A stretch of DNA of 64,000 bases from NCBI RefSeq assembly GCF_003363155.1, contig NZ_QRBE01000001.1:248001-312000 (forward strand), in the 5' to 3' direction. Under the pieces are notes generated by a model. It worked only from the letters and a program-made list of their open reading frames with translations. It was not told the DNA's origin and made no database searches. Below are positions 26,448 to 34,343 of the stretch, one piece after another (the stretch's first letter is position 1; each line of letters begins with the position of its first letter). The DNA comes from Dyella monticola. GTDB taxonomy: Bacteria > Pseudomonadota > Gammaproteobacteria > Xanthomonadales > Rhodanobacteraceae. The translations under genes were made by a program, and so were the position numbers.

Positions 26448-28430
26448 ATGTCGCAGCCGCCTCCCGATAAGCCCGCCTCGCCCAGACAGGTCGTCGTGAT
26501 CAAGTCGCCGCGCGATGCGGCGACGTGGGCGATGGTCTATCGGCGCCGCTTGCGGGACAAACCGCGCGATCGGCTGCTGAACCTGTTGGGATTGATCGGC
26601 ACGCTGCTGGTGCATCTGATGGTGCTGCTCGGGGTAATACTCGGCCCCGCTTATGAGCTGCCGCCACCGCCGCCTGAGCCGAAAGGCAATGCATTGTTGG
26701 TGCGCCTGATCGAGAACAAACCCCAGCCGCCGCCACCGCCGCCGCCGATTCGCGGTGTGCCCCCGAAGGAACACGGCCCGACGCATCGCGGCAACACGGC
26801 ACAGGTAACGCACGCCACCCACGAAATCTCGACCGCCGCCCCCGTCGCTGTCGTGACACAACCGCCTGCGCCAGCGCCCAAACAGGAGCCGGTCGTCGCG
26901 CAGAAGCAGCCACCGGCGGCGCAAAAGCAACAGCAATCAGCCGCGCCATTGCCACCGATCACGCTACCCAAACCTTCGCCGCCGCCGATCGTGCAGCCCA
27001 CGCCGGTGGGGTTGCCGCCTCCGGCGCCGTCGTTGCAGGCGGTGCAGGTTCCGCAGCCGATACCGCCGCCATTTCAACCCGAACCCGTGCGCAAACCGCA
27101 ACCGGAAGGCACGCAGCCGATGCCGCCGCTGCCGTCGGTGGCGCTTCCCACGCAACCTGCGCAATCGGCATTGACGGCGGCACCGCCCACGATCGCGGCG
27201 GAAAAACCATCGTTGACGCCGGTGCAGATGCCCAGCGTCGCAACCGTACAATCCAGCCAGGCTGCGGCAGCGCCGCCATCGCCGTCGCTGCAGCCGATTC
27301 CGCAGCCTGCGCAGGTGTCGCCGACGGTGAACTTGCAAGCACTGGCCACGCCATTGGTGACGCCCAGCGTGTCGCGCGTATCGCCGGTGGAGGCGGGTCC
27401 GGTCGTGCGTCCCCAGGAAACCCCGCAACTTGCGCCGGTTCCCGTCACGCCGACGGTTGCGCAGACGCCAAGCGTCACACCCGCGGCGCCGGCGCTCAGC
27501 ATCGAAGCGCCGAAGCTTGCCGTGCCGGAGGTATCGCTGCGCCCGCAGATGAGTCCGGCGCCGTCCACGACACCGGCCACGCCGCAGACACAAACCAAGC
27601 CTGCCACCTCGCCCAGCACCGAAAAGGCCACGGTGGCCACCAGCACTCCCGCACCAAGCACCTCGCCATCGAATGCGCCCGCGAACGAAGGCAAAGAAAG
27701 CGTCAGCACGGCACCCAACGCCACGCCTCAAGGCAGCGAAACGGCCAATCCCGGGCAGCCTAACGGGGTGATCCAGTCGGCAACAGAAAACAACGGCAGC
27801 CAAGGCACACAACCATCGCCGGCCATCGGTACTGGCAACAACACGGCGGGCCAGACGGGTGGCGGTACGCCCGGTACGCCAAACGGCACCTATATCCAGC
27901 TCAAGCCGCGTGGCGACACGGAGATCATGTCGCACAACACGAATCTTCCGAAGTATCGCCCGACCGTGTTCGATAAATACTGGACGCCGGAAGGGGAAAG
28001 TTCCGTCGACACGGCATTGCGACATGCCGTGGAAAAAACCACGATCAAACACACCTTCAACCTGCCGCAAGGCGTGCGTATCCAATGCGCGATTATGCCG
28101 CTGCTGCCCTCGGCGCTGTTCGGCTGCCACAATCCCGATCCACCCGCGCAGCCGTTGGATAAGAAGGTCTACGATCGCTTGAACCTGCCGACGCAGAATG
28201 CGTCGATACCCAAGACCGCACCGGCGCCCGCGGCAAGTGCGTCGGCGCCTGCGTCACCCGTTGTGTTGGACAACAGCGCCGAGTGCGCCGCGGCGCGTCT
28301 CAGTGGCGGCCCGCTACCGCCGGGCTGTGAATCTTCTGCGCCGGTTACGTCACTGCCGTCGCCGAAGCCGTTCAACGCGCCGGCGCATGCGTCGAGTTCA
28401 TGGGTGCCGGCGAGCGATCAATTCCACTGA
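26448..28430 (+). CDS. Membrane-anchored proline-rich protein B, paralogue of the preceding gene, unknown function
   Basis: A 660-residue protein, not recognised. N-terminal basic segment (YRRRLRDKPRDR), TM helix at about 44-67, LPPPPPEPKG just outside, then a very long low-complexity Pro/Ala/Thr/Gln linker (about 100-400) grading into a Gly/Asn/Ser-rich one (400-480). The C-terminal domain starts near residue 485 (LKPRGDTEIMSHNTNLPKY) and matches protein A: PKYRPT versus IKYKPT, VEKTTIKHTFNLPQGVRIQC versus VEKTTVTKTIQLPGGVRIHC, YDRLN versus DERLN, and GGPLPPGC versus GKPLPYGC. The cysteines are C547, C560, C613 and C627, the last pair 14 apart as in protein A. The linker is long enough to cross the periplasm, so a role reaching the peptidoglycan or outer membrane is possible (inference). 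Confidence 0.72.
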   Translation: MSQPPPDKPASPRQVVVIKSPRDAATWAMVYRRRLRDKPRDRLLNLLGLIGTLLVHLMVLLGVILGPAYELPPPPPEPKGNALLVRLIENKPQPPPPPPPIRGVPPKEHGPTHRGNTAQVTHATHEISTAAPVAVVTQPPAPAPKQEPVVAQKQPPAAQKQQQSAAPLPPITLPKPSPPPIVQPTPVGLPPPAPSLQAVQVPQPIPPPFQPEPVRKPQPEGTQPMPPLPSVALPTQPAQSALTAAPPTIAAEKPSLTPVQMPSVATVQSSQAAAAPPSPSLQPIPQPAQVSPTVNLQALATPLVTPSVSRVSPVEAGPVVRPQETPQLAPVPVTPTVAQTPSVTPAAPALSIEAPKLAVPEVSLRPQMSPAPSTTPATPQTQTKPATSPSTEKATVATSTPAPSTSPSNAPANEGKESVSTAPNATPQGSETANPGQPNGVIQSATENNGSQGTQPSPAIGTGNNTAGQTGGGTPGTPNGTYIQLKPRGDTEIMSHNTNLPKYRPTVFDKYWTPEGESSVDTALRHAVEKTTIKHTFNLPQGVRIQCAIMPLLPSALFGCHNPDPPAQPLDKKVYDRLNLPTQNASIPKTAPAPAASASAPASPVVLDNSAECAAARLSGGPLPPGCESSAPVTSLPSPKPFNAPAHASSSWVPASDQFH

Positions 28431-28445
28431 CGAGGTAGCGATGCC

Positions 28446-28943
28446 ATGAACGAAGGTGCCTACGCTTTCGAAGGCGGTTGCGATTGCCGGCGGGTGCGTT
28501 ATCGCATGACCGACAACCCGTTGTTCGTGCATTGCTGCCATTGTCGCTGGTGTCAGCGTGAAACCGGCAGCGCGTTCGCGCTCAACGCGATGATTGAGGC
28601 CGAACGGGTGGAGCTGCTTTGTGGCGAGGTGGACGTGGTGCACACACCATCGTGCAGCGGGCGAGGGCAGAACATCTCGCGTTGTCCGGAGTGTCGCCTC
28701 GCTTTATGGAGCACCTATGCGGGAGCGGGTGAGCTGATCCGTTTCGTGCGTGTGGGTACGCTCGACGATCCAGATCGTTTCCCACCGGACATCCATATCT
28801 ACACGCAATCCAAGCAGCCGTGGGTGATGATTCCAGCGGGCGTGCCGGTGCTGGATGCGTATTACGATCGGGAGACGTATTGGCCGCAGGCGAGTCTCCA
28901 ACGGCGGCGCGCGTTGTTGGCAAAGGTGGGTAGGGCGAGCTGA
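28446..28943 (+). CDS. GFA family zinc-binding protein
   Basis: A 165-residue protein of the GFA (glutathione-dependent formaldehyde-activating-like) family, a Mss4-type beta fold with structural zinc. Cysteines: C12-x-C14 (GGCDCRRVRY), C31-x-C33-x2-C36 (HCCHCRWCQ) and C80-x2-C83 (CPEC). The middle (TGSAFALNAMI, GELIRFVRVGTLDDPDRFPPDIHIYTQSKQPW) is characteristic. The name comes from one enzyme whose activity has been questioned, so the biochemical role is uncertain. It follows protein B by 15 bp and probably shares its transcript. Confidence 0.9.
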   Translation: MNEGAYAFEGGCDCRRVRYRMTDNPLFVHCCHCRWCQRETGSAFALNAMIEAERVELLCGEVDVVHTPSCSGRGQNISRCPECRLALWSTYAGAGELIRFVRVGTLDDPDRFPPDIHIYTQSKQPWVMIPAGVPVLDAYYDRETYWPQASLQRRRALLAKVGRAS

Positions 28944-28972
28944 AAGCATTGCGCTGCATACTCCCGTCGCCA

Positions 28973-29004
28973 GCGCCCTCCCCTGCAAGCAGGGCAGGGG
29001 GCGC
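28973..29004. repeat. GC-rich palindrome between convergent genes
   Basis: GCGCCCTCCCCTGC-AA-GCAGGGcAGGGGGCGC, a near-perfect 14-bp inverted repeat of the CTCCCCTGC family. It lies between the ends of the GFA gene and the molybdenum enzyme gene and may end transcription from both sides, although there is no T tract. Confidence 0.75.
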
Positions 29005-29012
29005 ATCGCGCT

Positions 29013-31265
29013 TCACAGCAACCGCAGAAGTTCCTTCATCAACGGCAACCTGCGCACGCGCACCGCGCTGACACGGAACACGGCATTGGCAAGCGCCGGT
29101 GCCGCGGTGGGCATCGCCAGAAAACTTGCGCCGGCAGGGTCGCCTTCGCCCGGCACGGTGATCACTTCAACGCTGCGCGGCAACTGCGCCATGCTGGCAA
29201 GGGGGTAATCCTTCCAGTTGCTCTGCTGCACTTTGCCGTCCTTGACGGTAATGGCAAGGTTGAGCGCAGTGGAAAGTGCGTCGAGCGTGGCGCCGGCCAC
29301 CTGGCCTTCCAGCCCCATCGGGTTGATCACGCGGCCTACGTCCACCGCGCATACGACGCGATCGATGGTGAGTTTTTCACCCTGCATCGACACTTCAATC
29401 GCGTGTGCGACGTACGCGCCGTCCATGTACCAGCAGGCGATGCCCAAGCCATTTACGGAGTGCAGCCAATCCTTCCAACTGATGCGATCGGTGACGAGCT
29501 TCAAGACATTCGCCAGGCGTGCGGTGTCGATGGCACCACCACCCTGCAAGGGAATCAATCGCGGTTCGCCGATCAAACGCAGGTGGGTGAGGAGTGGATC
29601 TTCCTTCAGCCCATGCGCGATCTCGTCAAGGAAGCTGCCCACGACAAACGCATTGGCGACATCGGGCATGCCGCGATGCGGACCGCGCGGCAGCGAGGAG
29701 GCAACGCTGAACCAGTCACTGCGGTAATTGGGTACCAATCCAGCGGGCAATTGATTGGCGCCCACTTCGGAGGTCCACAAATGATCGCTCGACACTCCAC
29801 GCCCGGTGAGCGCCGATGCACTGGCCATGCGCTGGTTCCAGGCAATGATGTTGCGCTTGGCATCGACGATGGCGTTGAGTTTGTGCACGCAGCCGGAGCG
29901 ATAGAAATCGTGCGAGAGGTCTTCGTCGCGCGGCCAGAACAGTTGCAGCGGCTTGTCCACTTCCTTGGCCAGCAACACCGCTTCGGCGACGTAATCATGA
30001 TCGAGGCGGCGGCCGTAACCGCCGCCCACGCGTGGTACGCGAATGTCGATCTGATCGGGTGCGAGGCCAGTGAGGCGCTGCACTACCGTCCACGCTTGTC
30101 GTGGCGATTGCGTGGGCACATAAAGTGTGGCGCTGGTCTTGTCCAGGCGCACCAGGCAATTCATCGGCTCGGCGGTGGCGTGCGCAAGCCAGGGCTGGTA
30201 ATACACCGCTTCGACGCGGCGCGCAGCCTTGCGTTTTGCTTTGTCGATGTCCCCATCATCGCGCACGCGCGTGGTGGGGGCGGCGTCGCTGTTGAGCAGC
30301 CCCGTGGCTTGTTGTTCCAGTGCTGCGCTGCTTTCGGTACCACTGGCGCCGGGTTTCCAGGCGAGTTTCAACGCGCGACGGCCTTGCAGCGCGGCCCAGG
30401 TGGTTTTTGCGATCACCGCCACGGCAGGTGCAATCACCGTTTCACCGGGCGGCAGCTTCGGATCGGGCTTGAGCTCCACCACTTTCATGACGCCCTTGAT
30501 GGCAAGCGCTGCGCTGCTGTCCAGGCCGGTGAGCTCTCCATCCGGCCATGGGCAATGCGAGAGCACGGCGACCACCATGTCACCGAAATGCTGATCGAGT
30601 GCGTAGGGCGTTTGTCCCGTGACGATCTCACGCGCGTCGACGTCGCCGGCGGACTGGCCGATCAAGCTGTAATGATCCGGCGCCTTGAGCACGATGGGCT
30701 GCGGCGTTGGCGTGATCTTCGCAGCGGCCGCCGCGAGCGAGCCGTAGCTGAGGCGCCGGCCATCGGGCGCGATCACGGTGCCTTTTTCGGTACGCAAACG
30801 TTCGGCGGCTACGCCGAGCTGTTGCGCGGCGGCCTGCAGCAGCAGCCGGCGTGCGAGTGCGCCGGCGGAACGCAAATCGCGCCATGCGCGCGGGATGGAA
30901 TTGCCCGTGCCACCGACTTGCTGGCCATACAGCCAACGCGGCTTGCCATTGTCGTCGGCGACGCCGAGGCCCAGCGGAATCACACGCACGCGTTGCCAGT
31001 CGGCATCCATTTCATCGGCGATGATCCGCGTGAGCGAGGTCGCCACGCCGGTGCCTGTTTCCGGATCGCGCGCGCCGATCAGTACGCTGCCATCCGCGTC
31101 GACGCGCACGTATGCGCCCAATTCGGACAATGCATCGCCCAGCATGTCCGATGGCACCGGTGGCGTGCTCGCATCGGCGGCGCCAATGCCCACGATCAAT
31201 GCGCCCGCAGTGCCGGCCATCACCTGCAAGAAGCGGCGGCGAGACAACCGGACCGTGCCGCTCAT
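29013..31265 (-). CDS. Molybdopterin-binding large subunit, isoquinoline 1-oxidoreductase beta type
   Basis: A 750-residue large subunit of the xanthine-oxidase family (IorB/aldehyde dehydrogenase type), which hydroxylates a heteroaromatic or aldehyde substrate at a Mo-pterin site. A Tat signal RLSRRRFLQVMAG (6-18) indicates export to the periplasm with the small subunit. Typical segments: GGTGNSIPRAWRDLRSAGA, RVPRVGGGYGRRLDHDYVAEA, RGPHRGMPDVANAFVV, and a C-terminal GEGDP segment in the position of the catalytic glutamate motif. The start ATG (31265) overlaps the small-subunit stop (ATGA), showing tight coupling. A longer frame to 31442 is a shadow. The family usually passes electrons through two [2Fe-2S] clusters of the small subunit to a cytochrome; here the outer one is missing. 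Confidence 0.88.
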   Translation of the reverse strand: MSGTVRLSRRRFLQVMAGTAGALIVGIGAADASTPPVPSDMLGDALSELGAYVRVDADGSVLIGARDPETGTGVATSLTRIIADEMDADWQRVRVIPLGLGVADDNGKPRWLYGQQVGGTGNSIPRAWRDLRSAGALARRLLLQAAAQQLGVAAERLRTEKGTVIAPDGRRLSYGSLAAAAAKITPTPQPIVLKAPDHYSLIGQSAGDVDAREIVTGQTPYALDQHFGDMVVAVLSHCPWPDGELTGLDSSAALAIKGVMKVVELKPDPKLPPGETVIAPAVAVIAKTTWAALQGRRALKLAWKPGASGTESSAALEQQATGLLNSDAAPTTRVRDDGDIDKAKRKAARRVEAVYYQPWLAHATAEPMNCLVRLDKTSATLYVPTQSPRQAWTVVQRLTGLAPDQIDIRVPRVGGGYGRRLDHDYVAEAVLLAKEVDKPLQLFWPRDEDLSHDFYRSGCVHKLNAIVDAKRNIIAWNQRMASASALTGRGVSSDHLWTSEVGANQLPAGLVPNYRSDWFSVASSLPRGPHRGMPDVANAFVVGSFLDEIAHGLKEDPLLTHLRLIGEPRLIPLQGGGAIDTARLANVLKLVTDRISWKDWLHSVNGLGIACWYMDGAYVAHAIEVSMQGEKLTIDRVVCAVDVGRVINPMGLEGQVAGATLDALSTALNLAITVKDGKVQQSNWKDYPLASMAQLPRSVEVITVPGEGDPAGASFLAMPTAAPALANAVFRVSAVRVRRLPLMKELLRLL

Positions 31266-31798
31266 GCCTTCGCTCCCTGCTTCATGGCCGCCACGGCACG
31301 CTTGATGGCTTGGCGCACGCGCGTCTGGCAGCCGCAGCGACACAGATTGGGCAGCGTGTCGATGTCGTTGTCGGAAGGGTTCTTGATGCGGTTGAGCAGG
31401 TCCATCGAGGCCATCAGCCAACCCGGCGTGCAATAGCCGCAACCGATCGCATCTTCATCGATGAAAGCCTGCTGCAGCGGATGGAGGTTGCCCTTGGTAT
31501 CGGCCAAGCCTTCCACCGTAACGATATGTTTGCCGCCGAGCTTGCTCATCGGTATGCCGATCGCGGAGGTCGCCTTGCCGTCCACCAGCACCAGGTCCGC
31601 GCCGCCTTTCCCATGCTCGCCACCGTATTTGGTGCCGTTAAGCTGCAGCACGTCGCGCAAGTACCACAGCAACGGCATGTCGGGATCGCCGGTATGGCGG
31701 AAAGATTCGCCATTGATGGTGAGATCGATGCCCGAACGAACCGGCACCGGCGTGATATCCGTGGCTTTGGTGGGGAGCGCGGCGTGGTCTTGCGCCAT
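31262..31798 (-). CDS. Molybdenum hydroxylase small subunit without the plant-type [2Fe-2S] ligands
   Basis: A 178-residue IorA-like small subunit. The C-terminal helical domain keeps its cluster ligands (C120-G-Y-C123 and C153-R-C155). In the N-terminal ferredoxin-like domain the normal pattern C-x4-C-G-x-C is present in outline (GTKYG then GEHGKGGADLVLVDG), but the three cysteines are G60, G65 and D68. The fourth, normally in an SCxxP segment, is I80 (SAIGIP). The reading frame continues normally into conserved GKHIVTVEGL, so this is substitution and not a frameshift. The protein should bind one cluster only. The first gene of the iorA-iorB-like pair, it has 57 bp before a MITE-like element, so its promoter must be short or lie inside that element. 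Confidence 0.85.
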   Translation of the reverse strand: MAQDHAALPTKATDITPVPVRSGIDLTINGESFRHTGDPDMPLLWYLRDVLQLNGTKYGGEHGKGGADLVLVDGKATSAIGIPMSKLGGKHIVTVEGLADTKGNLHPLQQAFIDEDAIGCGYCTPGWLMASMDLLNRIKNPSDNDIDTLPNLCRCGCQTRVRQAIKRAVAAMKQGAKA

Positions 31799-31855
31799 CA
31801 GGTAGGGTCTCCTTGGTACCTATCTGAGCATTGTCGCATCGGCGCAAGAATTTTG

Positions 31856-32125
31856 GGGATGCTCTGGTCAAATCTACGCAGGCGTCACCAGTGCTTTCCG
31901 TTCGCAGGCCACAGGACCACCGGGGAAGGCAGATTGGCTGTCTGCCGACATGATGGGCCGAAGGCATGCGGAGGGACAGCGCTGGCCCGAAGGGTGATGT
32001 TCAGAAGGCCCGCAGGCTGCGCCGCGCGACTTAAAACAGGCGGCCAGTCTGCCCTGCGTCGCGCAACACATCCTGCGGGCCTTCTGAACAGCATGCCGCC
32101 TACGTAGGTTTGATCAGAGCATCCC
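31856..32125. mobile_element. MITE-like element, 270 bp with 23-bp terminal inverted repeats
   Basis: The left end (31856-31878, starting GGGATGCTCTGGTCAAA) and the right end (32103-32125, ending TTTGATCAGAGCATCCC) are 23-bp inverted repeats with two mismatches. Inside is a 19-bp perfect inverted repeat (31998-32016 and 32072-32090, TGTTCAGAAGGCCCGCAGG and its complement), plus smaller ones such as GGCAGA/TCTGCC and GCGCGAC/GTCGCGC. It has no coding frame. No target-site duplication is obvious. The last base overlaps the stop codon of the APC permease. It fills almost all of the 326-bp gap between the permease and the small-subunit gene. Confidence 0.65.
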
Positions 32126-33444
32126 TAGTGCACCGGGCTGAACAATCGTCGCCAGACCAGGTACACCGGAATGCCGGCCGCCATGATCACCAGGCCGATC
32201 CCCGTATTGACCAGGCTTGTACGCAGGCTTTGAACCACCACCAGCGCGATCGTGGCAATGAAAGTCAGCGGCAGCAGCGGATAGCCGGGTACGCGGAAAA
32301 CCACCGCTTCGCTGCGCTGCCGATGGCGGTACCAGAACAGCGTGCTCACGCCGACCGCGCAGGCCAGCCAGTCGCCGAAAGTGGCATAGTCAAGCAGCTG
32401 GCCATAACTGCCTGAAAGCACCAGCACGATCGACCAGCCCACCAGCAGCACCAGCGCCAGGTTGGGTGTGTGGTGGCGCGGATGCAGACGCCCCACGCTG
32501 GCGAAGAACAGGCCGTCTTCACCCATCACCTGCAATACACGCGCGCCGGCCACCAGCGTGATGTTGCAGAAGCCGAAGGTGGAAATGGCGATGCCTACGG
32601 CAATGAGCTTGGCCCCGGCCGAGCCGAACACTTTGCCCATCACATCCGCGGCGGGCGTACGGCTGAGCGCCAGTCCGCCGTGGCCCAGCACGGCCAGATA
32701 GGCCACATTGACCAGTGCATAGGCGACGATCACACCCAGCATGCCCAGCAGCAGCGCGCGGGGCAGCGTGCGTTGCGGTTCCTTCACTTCGCCAGCCAGG
32801 TTGTTGAGGTAGGTGAAGCCGGAGTAGGCGAACAGCACCGGCAGCGAAGCGCTCATGAAACCCACGCCGCGGTGCGCCGGATCGGCCGCCAGCAGCGGCG
32901 TGCTGCCCACCCCCGCGAGAAACAGGCCGCACACTACCAGCACCGCTACCGCCAGCAGCTTCAGCAGCGTGAAGAGGTTCTGCATGTGCACGCCGAACTT
33001 CAGCCCAAACAGATTGATGAGCGCCACCAGGGCCAGCGCGCCAATCGCCAGCGGCGTGGCCATGCCGGCGGGCAATCCGAACACCGCGGCGGCGTAGCTG
33101 GCGAAAATGGTCGCCACCGCCGCGCTCGAGCCGGAATAGATCACCAGCAGCATGGTCCAGCCAAACAGAAATCCGGCCAGCGGGCCGAACGCTTCACGCA
33201 GGTAGACATAGCTGCCGCCGGCATGCGGGCGGCGCGCGCCCAGCTCGGCATAGCACAGCGCGCCGATCAGCGTGAGCACCCCGGCGCCTACCCACATCAG
33301 CAACAGCGCCAGCCCCGATTCGGTGCGCTGCGCGGCAATGCCCGGGTTGAGAAAGATGCCGCCGCCAATGATGCCGCCAATGACCACCAGCGCGGCGTCT
33401 CTCAAGCGAAGACTGCGCTGGTAACCCGTAACCGGTGATGTCAT
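32125..33444 (-). CDS. APC superfamily amino acid permease
   Basis: A 439-residue inner-membrane amino-acid transporter with twelve predicted TM segments. TM1 contains the unwound glycine-rich substrate site GGIIGGGIFLNPGIAA; TM3 and the following loop (CYAELGARRPHAGGSYVYLREAFGP) are typical of the L-amino-acid transporter/SteT-like branch. The transported amino acid cannot be assigned. Start ATG 33444 (MTSPVTGYQRSLRLRDAA) is preceded by AAAGG. The stop codon touches the terminal repeat of the MITE-like element, so insertion may have altered its last codons. Confidence 0.9.
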   Translation of the reverse strand: MTSPVTGYQRSLRLRDAALVVIGGIIGGGIFLNPGIAAQRTESGLALLLMWVGAGVLTLIGALCYAELGARRPHAGGSYVYLREAFGPLAGFLFGWTMLLVIYSGSSAAVATIFASYAAAVFGLPAGMATPLAIGALALVALINLFGLKFGVHMQNLFTLLKLLAVAVLVVCGLFLAGVGSTPLLAADPAHRGVGFMSASLPVLFAYSGFTYLNNLAGEVKEPQRTLPRALLLGMLGVIVAYALVNVAYLAVLGHGGLALSRTPAADVMGKVFGSAGAKLIAVGIAISTFGFCNITLVAGARVLQVMGEDGLFFASVGRLHPRHHTPNLALVLLVGWSIVLVLSGSYGQLLDYATFGDWLACAVGVSTLFWYRHRQRSEAVVFRVPGYPLLPLTFIATIALVVVQSLRTSLVNTGIGLVIMAAGIPVYLVWRRLFSPVH

Positions 33445-33585
33445 GACTGCGCCTTTGGGATCGGAAAGCCAGAGCATCGCAATCGGGTCGCGTCACGGCA
33501 AGCTGCCAAGGGCGGCCCTTGCGCCGCTGCCGGCGATTTTTACAATGGCGGCCCCGGTCGCCTGCACGGTGGCTGGGTGTAAAAG

Positions 33586-33640
33586 CTTGCACAATCAGGA
33601 TCGTGCAAGTGAAGGAGGGGATGCCGGTCAAGTGACCGGC
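33586..33640 (+). promoter_or_regulatory. Two hairpins in the leader of the outer-membrane barrel gene
   Basis: CTTGCAC (33586-33592) and GTGCAAG (33603-33609) form one inverted repeat. GCCGGTCA-AG-TGACCGGC (33623-33640) is a perfect 8-bp hairpin. They precede the barrel gene start by 40-95 bp. They may be mRNA-stabilising 5' structures or operator sites; which is not known. Confidence 0.4.
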
Positions 33641-33679
33641 GCATCGCATCGACAACAAAAACTAGCAAGCAGGGCTTCA

Positions 33680-34285
33680 ATGGACAAAAGGATTTCGATG
33701 ATCGCCGTGGCGTTCGCGCTCGCGGCCGTTTCCAGCAGTGCGATGGCGGTGGACGGCAACTTCTTCGTCAACGGTGAAGTGGCCGGCTCCAACGCCAACA
33801 TCAGCAACCTTCAAAACACCACCAGCACGGCCGGCGCCGTTCGCCTGGGTTACCTGTGGAACGGTGGCCCGATGACCTGGGGCGTAGAAGCCGGTTACGT
33901 GGATCTGGGCAAAGTCACCGGCAGCTACAACGACTACACCTACACCTACGGCTATTCGCCAAGCCTGCACGCGTCGGTCACCAACCGCGGCAGCATGCTC
34001 GGTGGCAACTTCAAGGCGCACTTCGGCCAGAGTGATTGGTTTGTTTCCAGTCGGCTGGGTTGGTACCACTCCAATGTGCATGCTACGGTCAACGATGCCT
34101 ACGGCACCACGTCGAGCAGCGCCAGCGGTGACGGTGTGTATGCGGGCATCGGCTTGGGCTACGACTTCACTCAACATGCCGGCATTGCGTTCAACTACGA
34201 CAGCTATCAGACCCATGCGGATGGTATCTACAGCCGCCGTTTCAACACCGGTATGTACGGTGCCACGTTCGAATACCGTTTCTAA
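33680..34285 (+). CDS. Small outer-membrane beta-barrel protein
   Basis: A 201-residue protein with a signal peptide (ending SSAMA) and about eight predicted antiparallel strands rich in Tyr, Gly and Asn, ending in the C-terminal Phe of FEYRF that marks BAM substrates. It fits the OmpA-barrel-like family. It is related to the barrel protein at 37845: both begin the mature part with GN-x-FVN and carry WGVEAGYVDLG-type or DYGVEAGYGFLG-type strands, and both end in EYRF. No peptidoglycan-binding domain follows, so it is a free barrel, possibly an adhesin or stress porin. Start ATG 33680, with GCAGGG upstream. Confidence 0.85.
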   Translation: MDKRISMIAVAFALAAVSSSAMAVDGNFFVNGEVAGSNANISNLQNTTSTAGAVRLGYLWNGGPMTWGVEAGYVDLGKVTGSYNDYTYTYGYSPSLHASVTNRGSMLGGNFKAHFGQSDWFVSSRLGWYHSNVHATVNDAYGTTSSSASGDGVYAGIGLGYDFTQHAGIAFNYDSYQTHADGIYSRRFNTGMYGATFEYRF

Positions 34286-34302
34286 GCGCGTGTGACATGT
34301 TC

Positions 34303-34330
34303 TGCAACGGCCGCCATCGCGCGGCCGTTG
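34303..34330. terminator. Hairpin between convergent genes, probable bidirectional terminator
   Basis: A 10-bp perfect inverted repeat GCAACGGCCG / CGGCCGTTGC lies 18 bp after the barrel gene and 14 bp after the end of the phzF-like gene on the other strand. The T content downstream is weak (GATGTTTGT), so the call is tentative. Confidence 0.5.
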
Positions 34331-34343
34331 CGATGTTTGTCGT

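Noticed and set aside
29403-31436. 677-residue frame opposite the molybdenum enzyme genes
   Set aside because: Covers exactly the region where the opposite strand encodes IorB/IorA-like proteins with conserved motifs; it has none itself.
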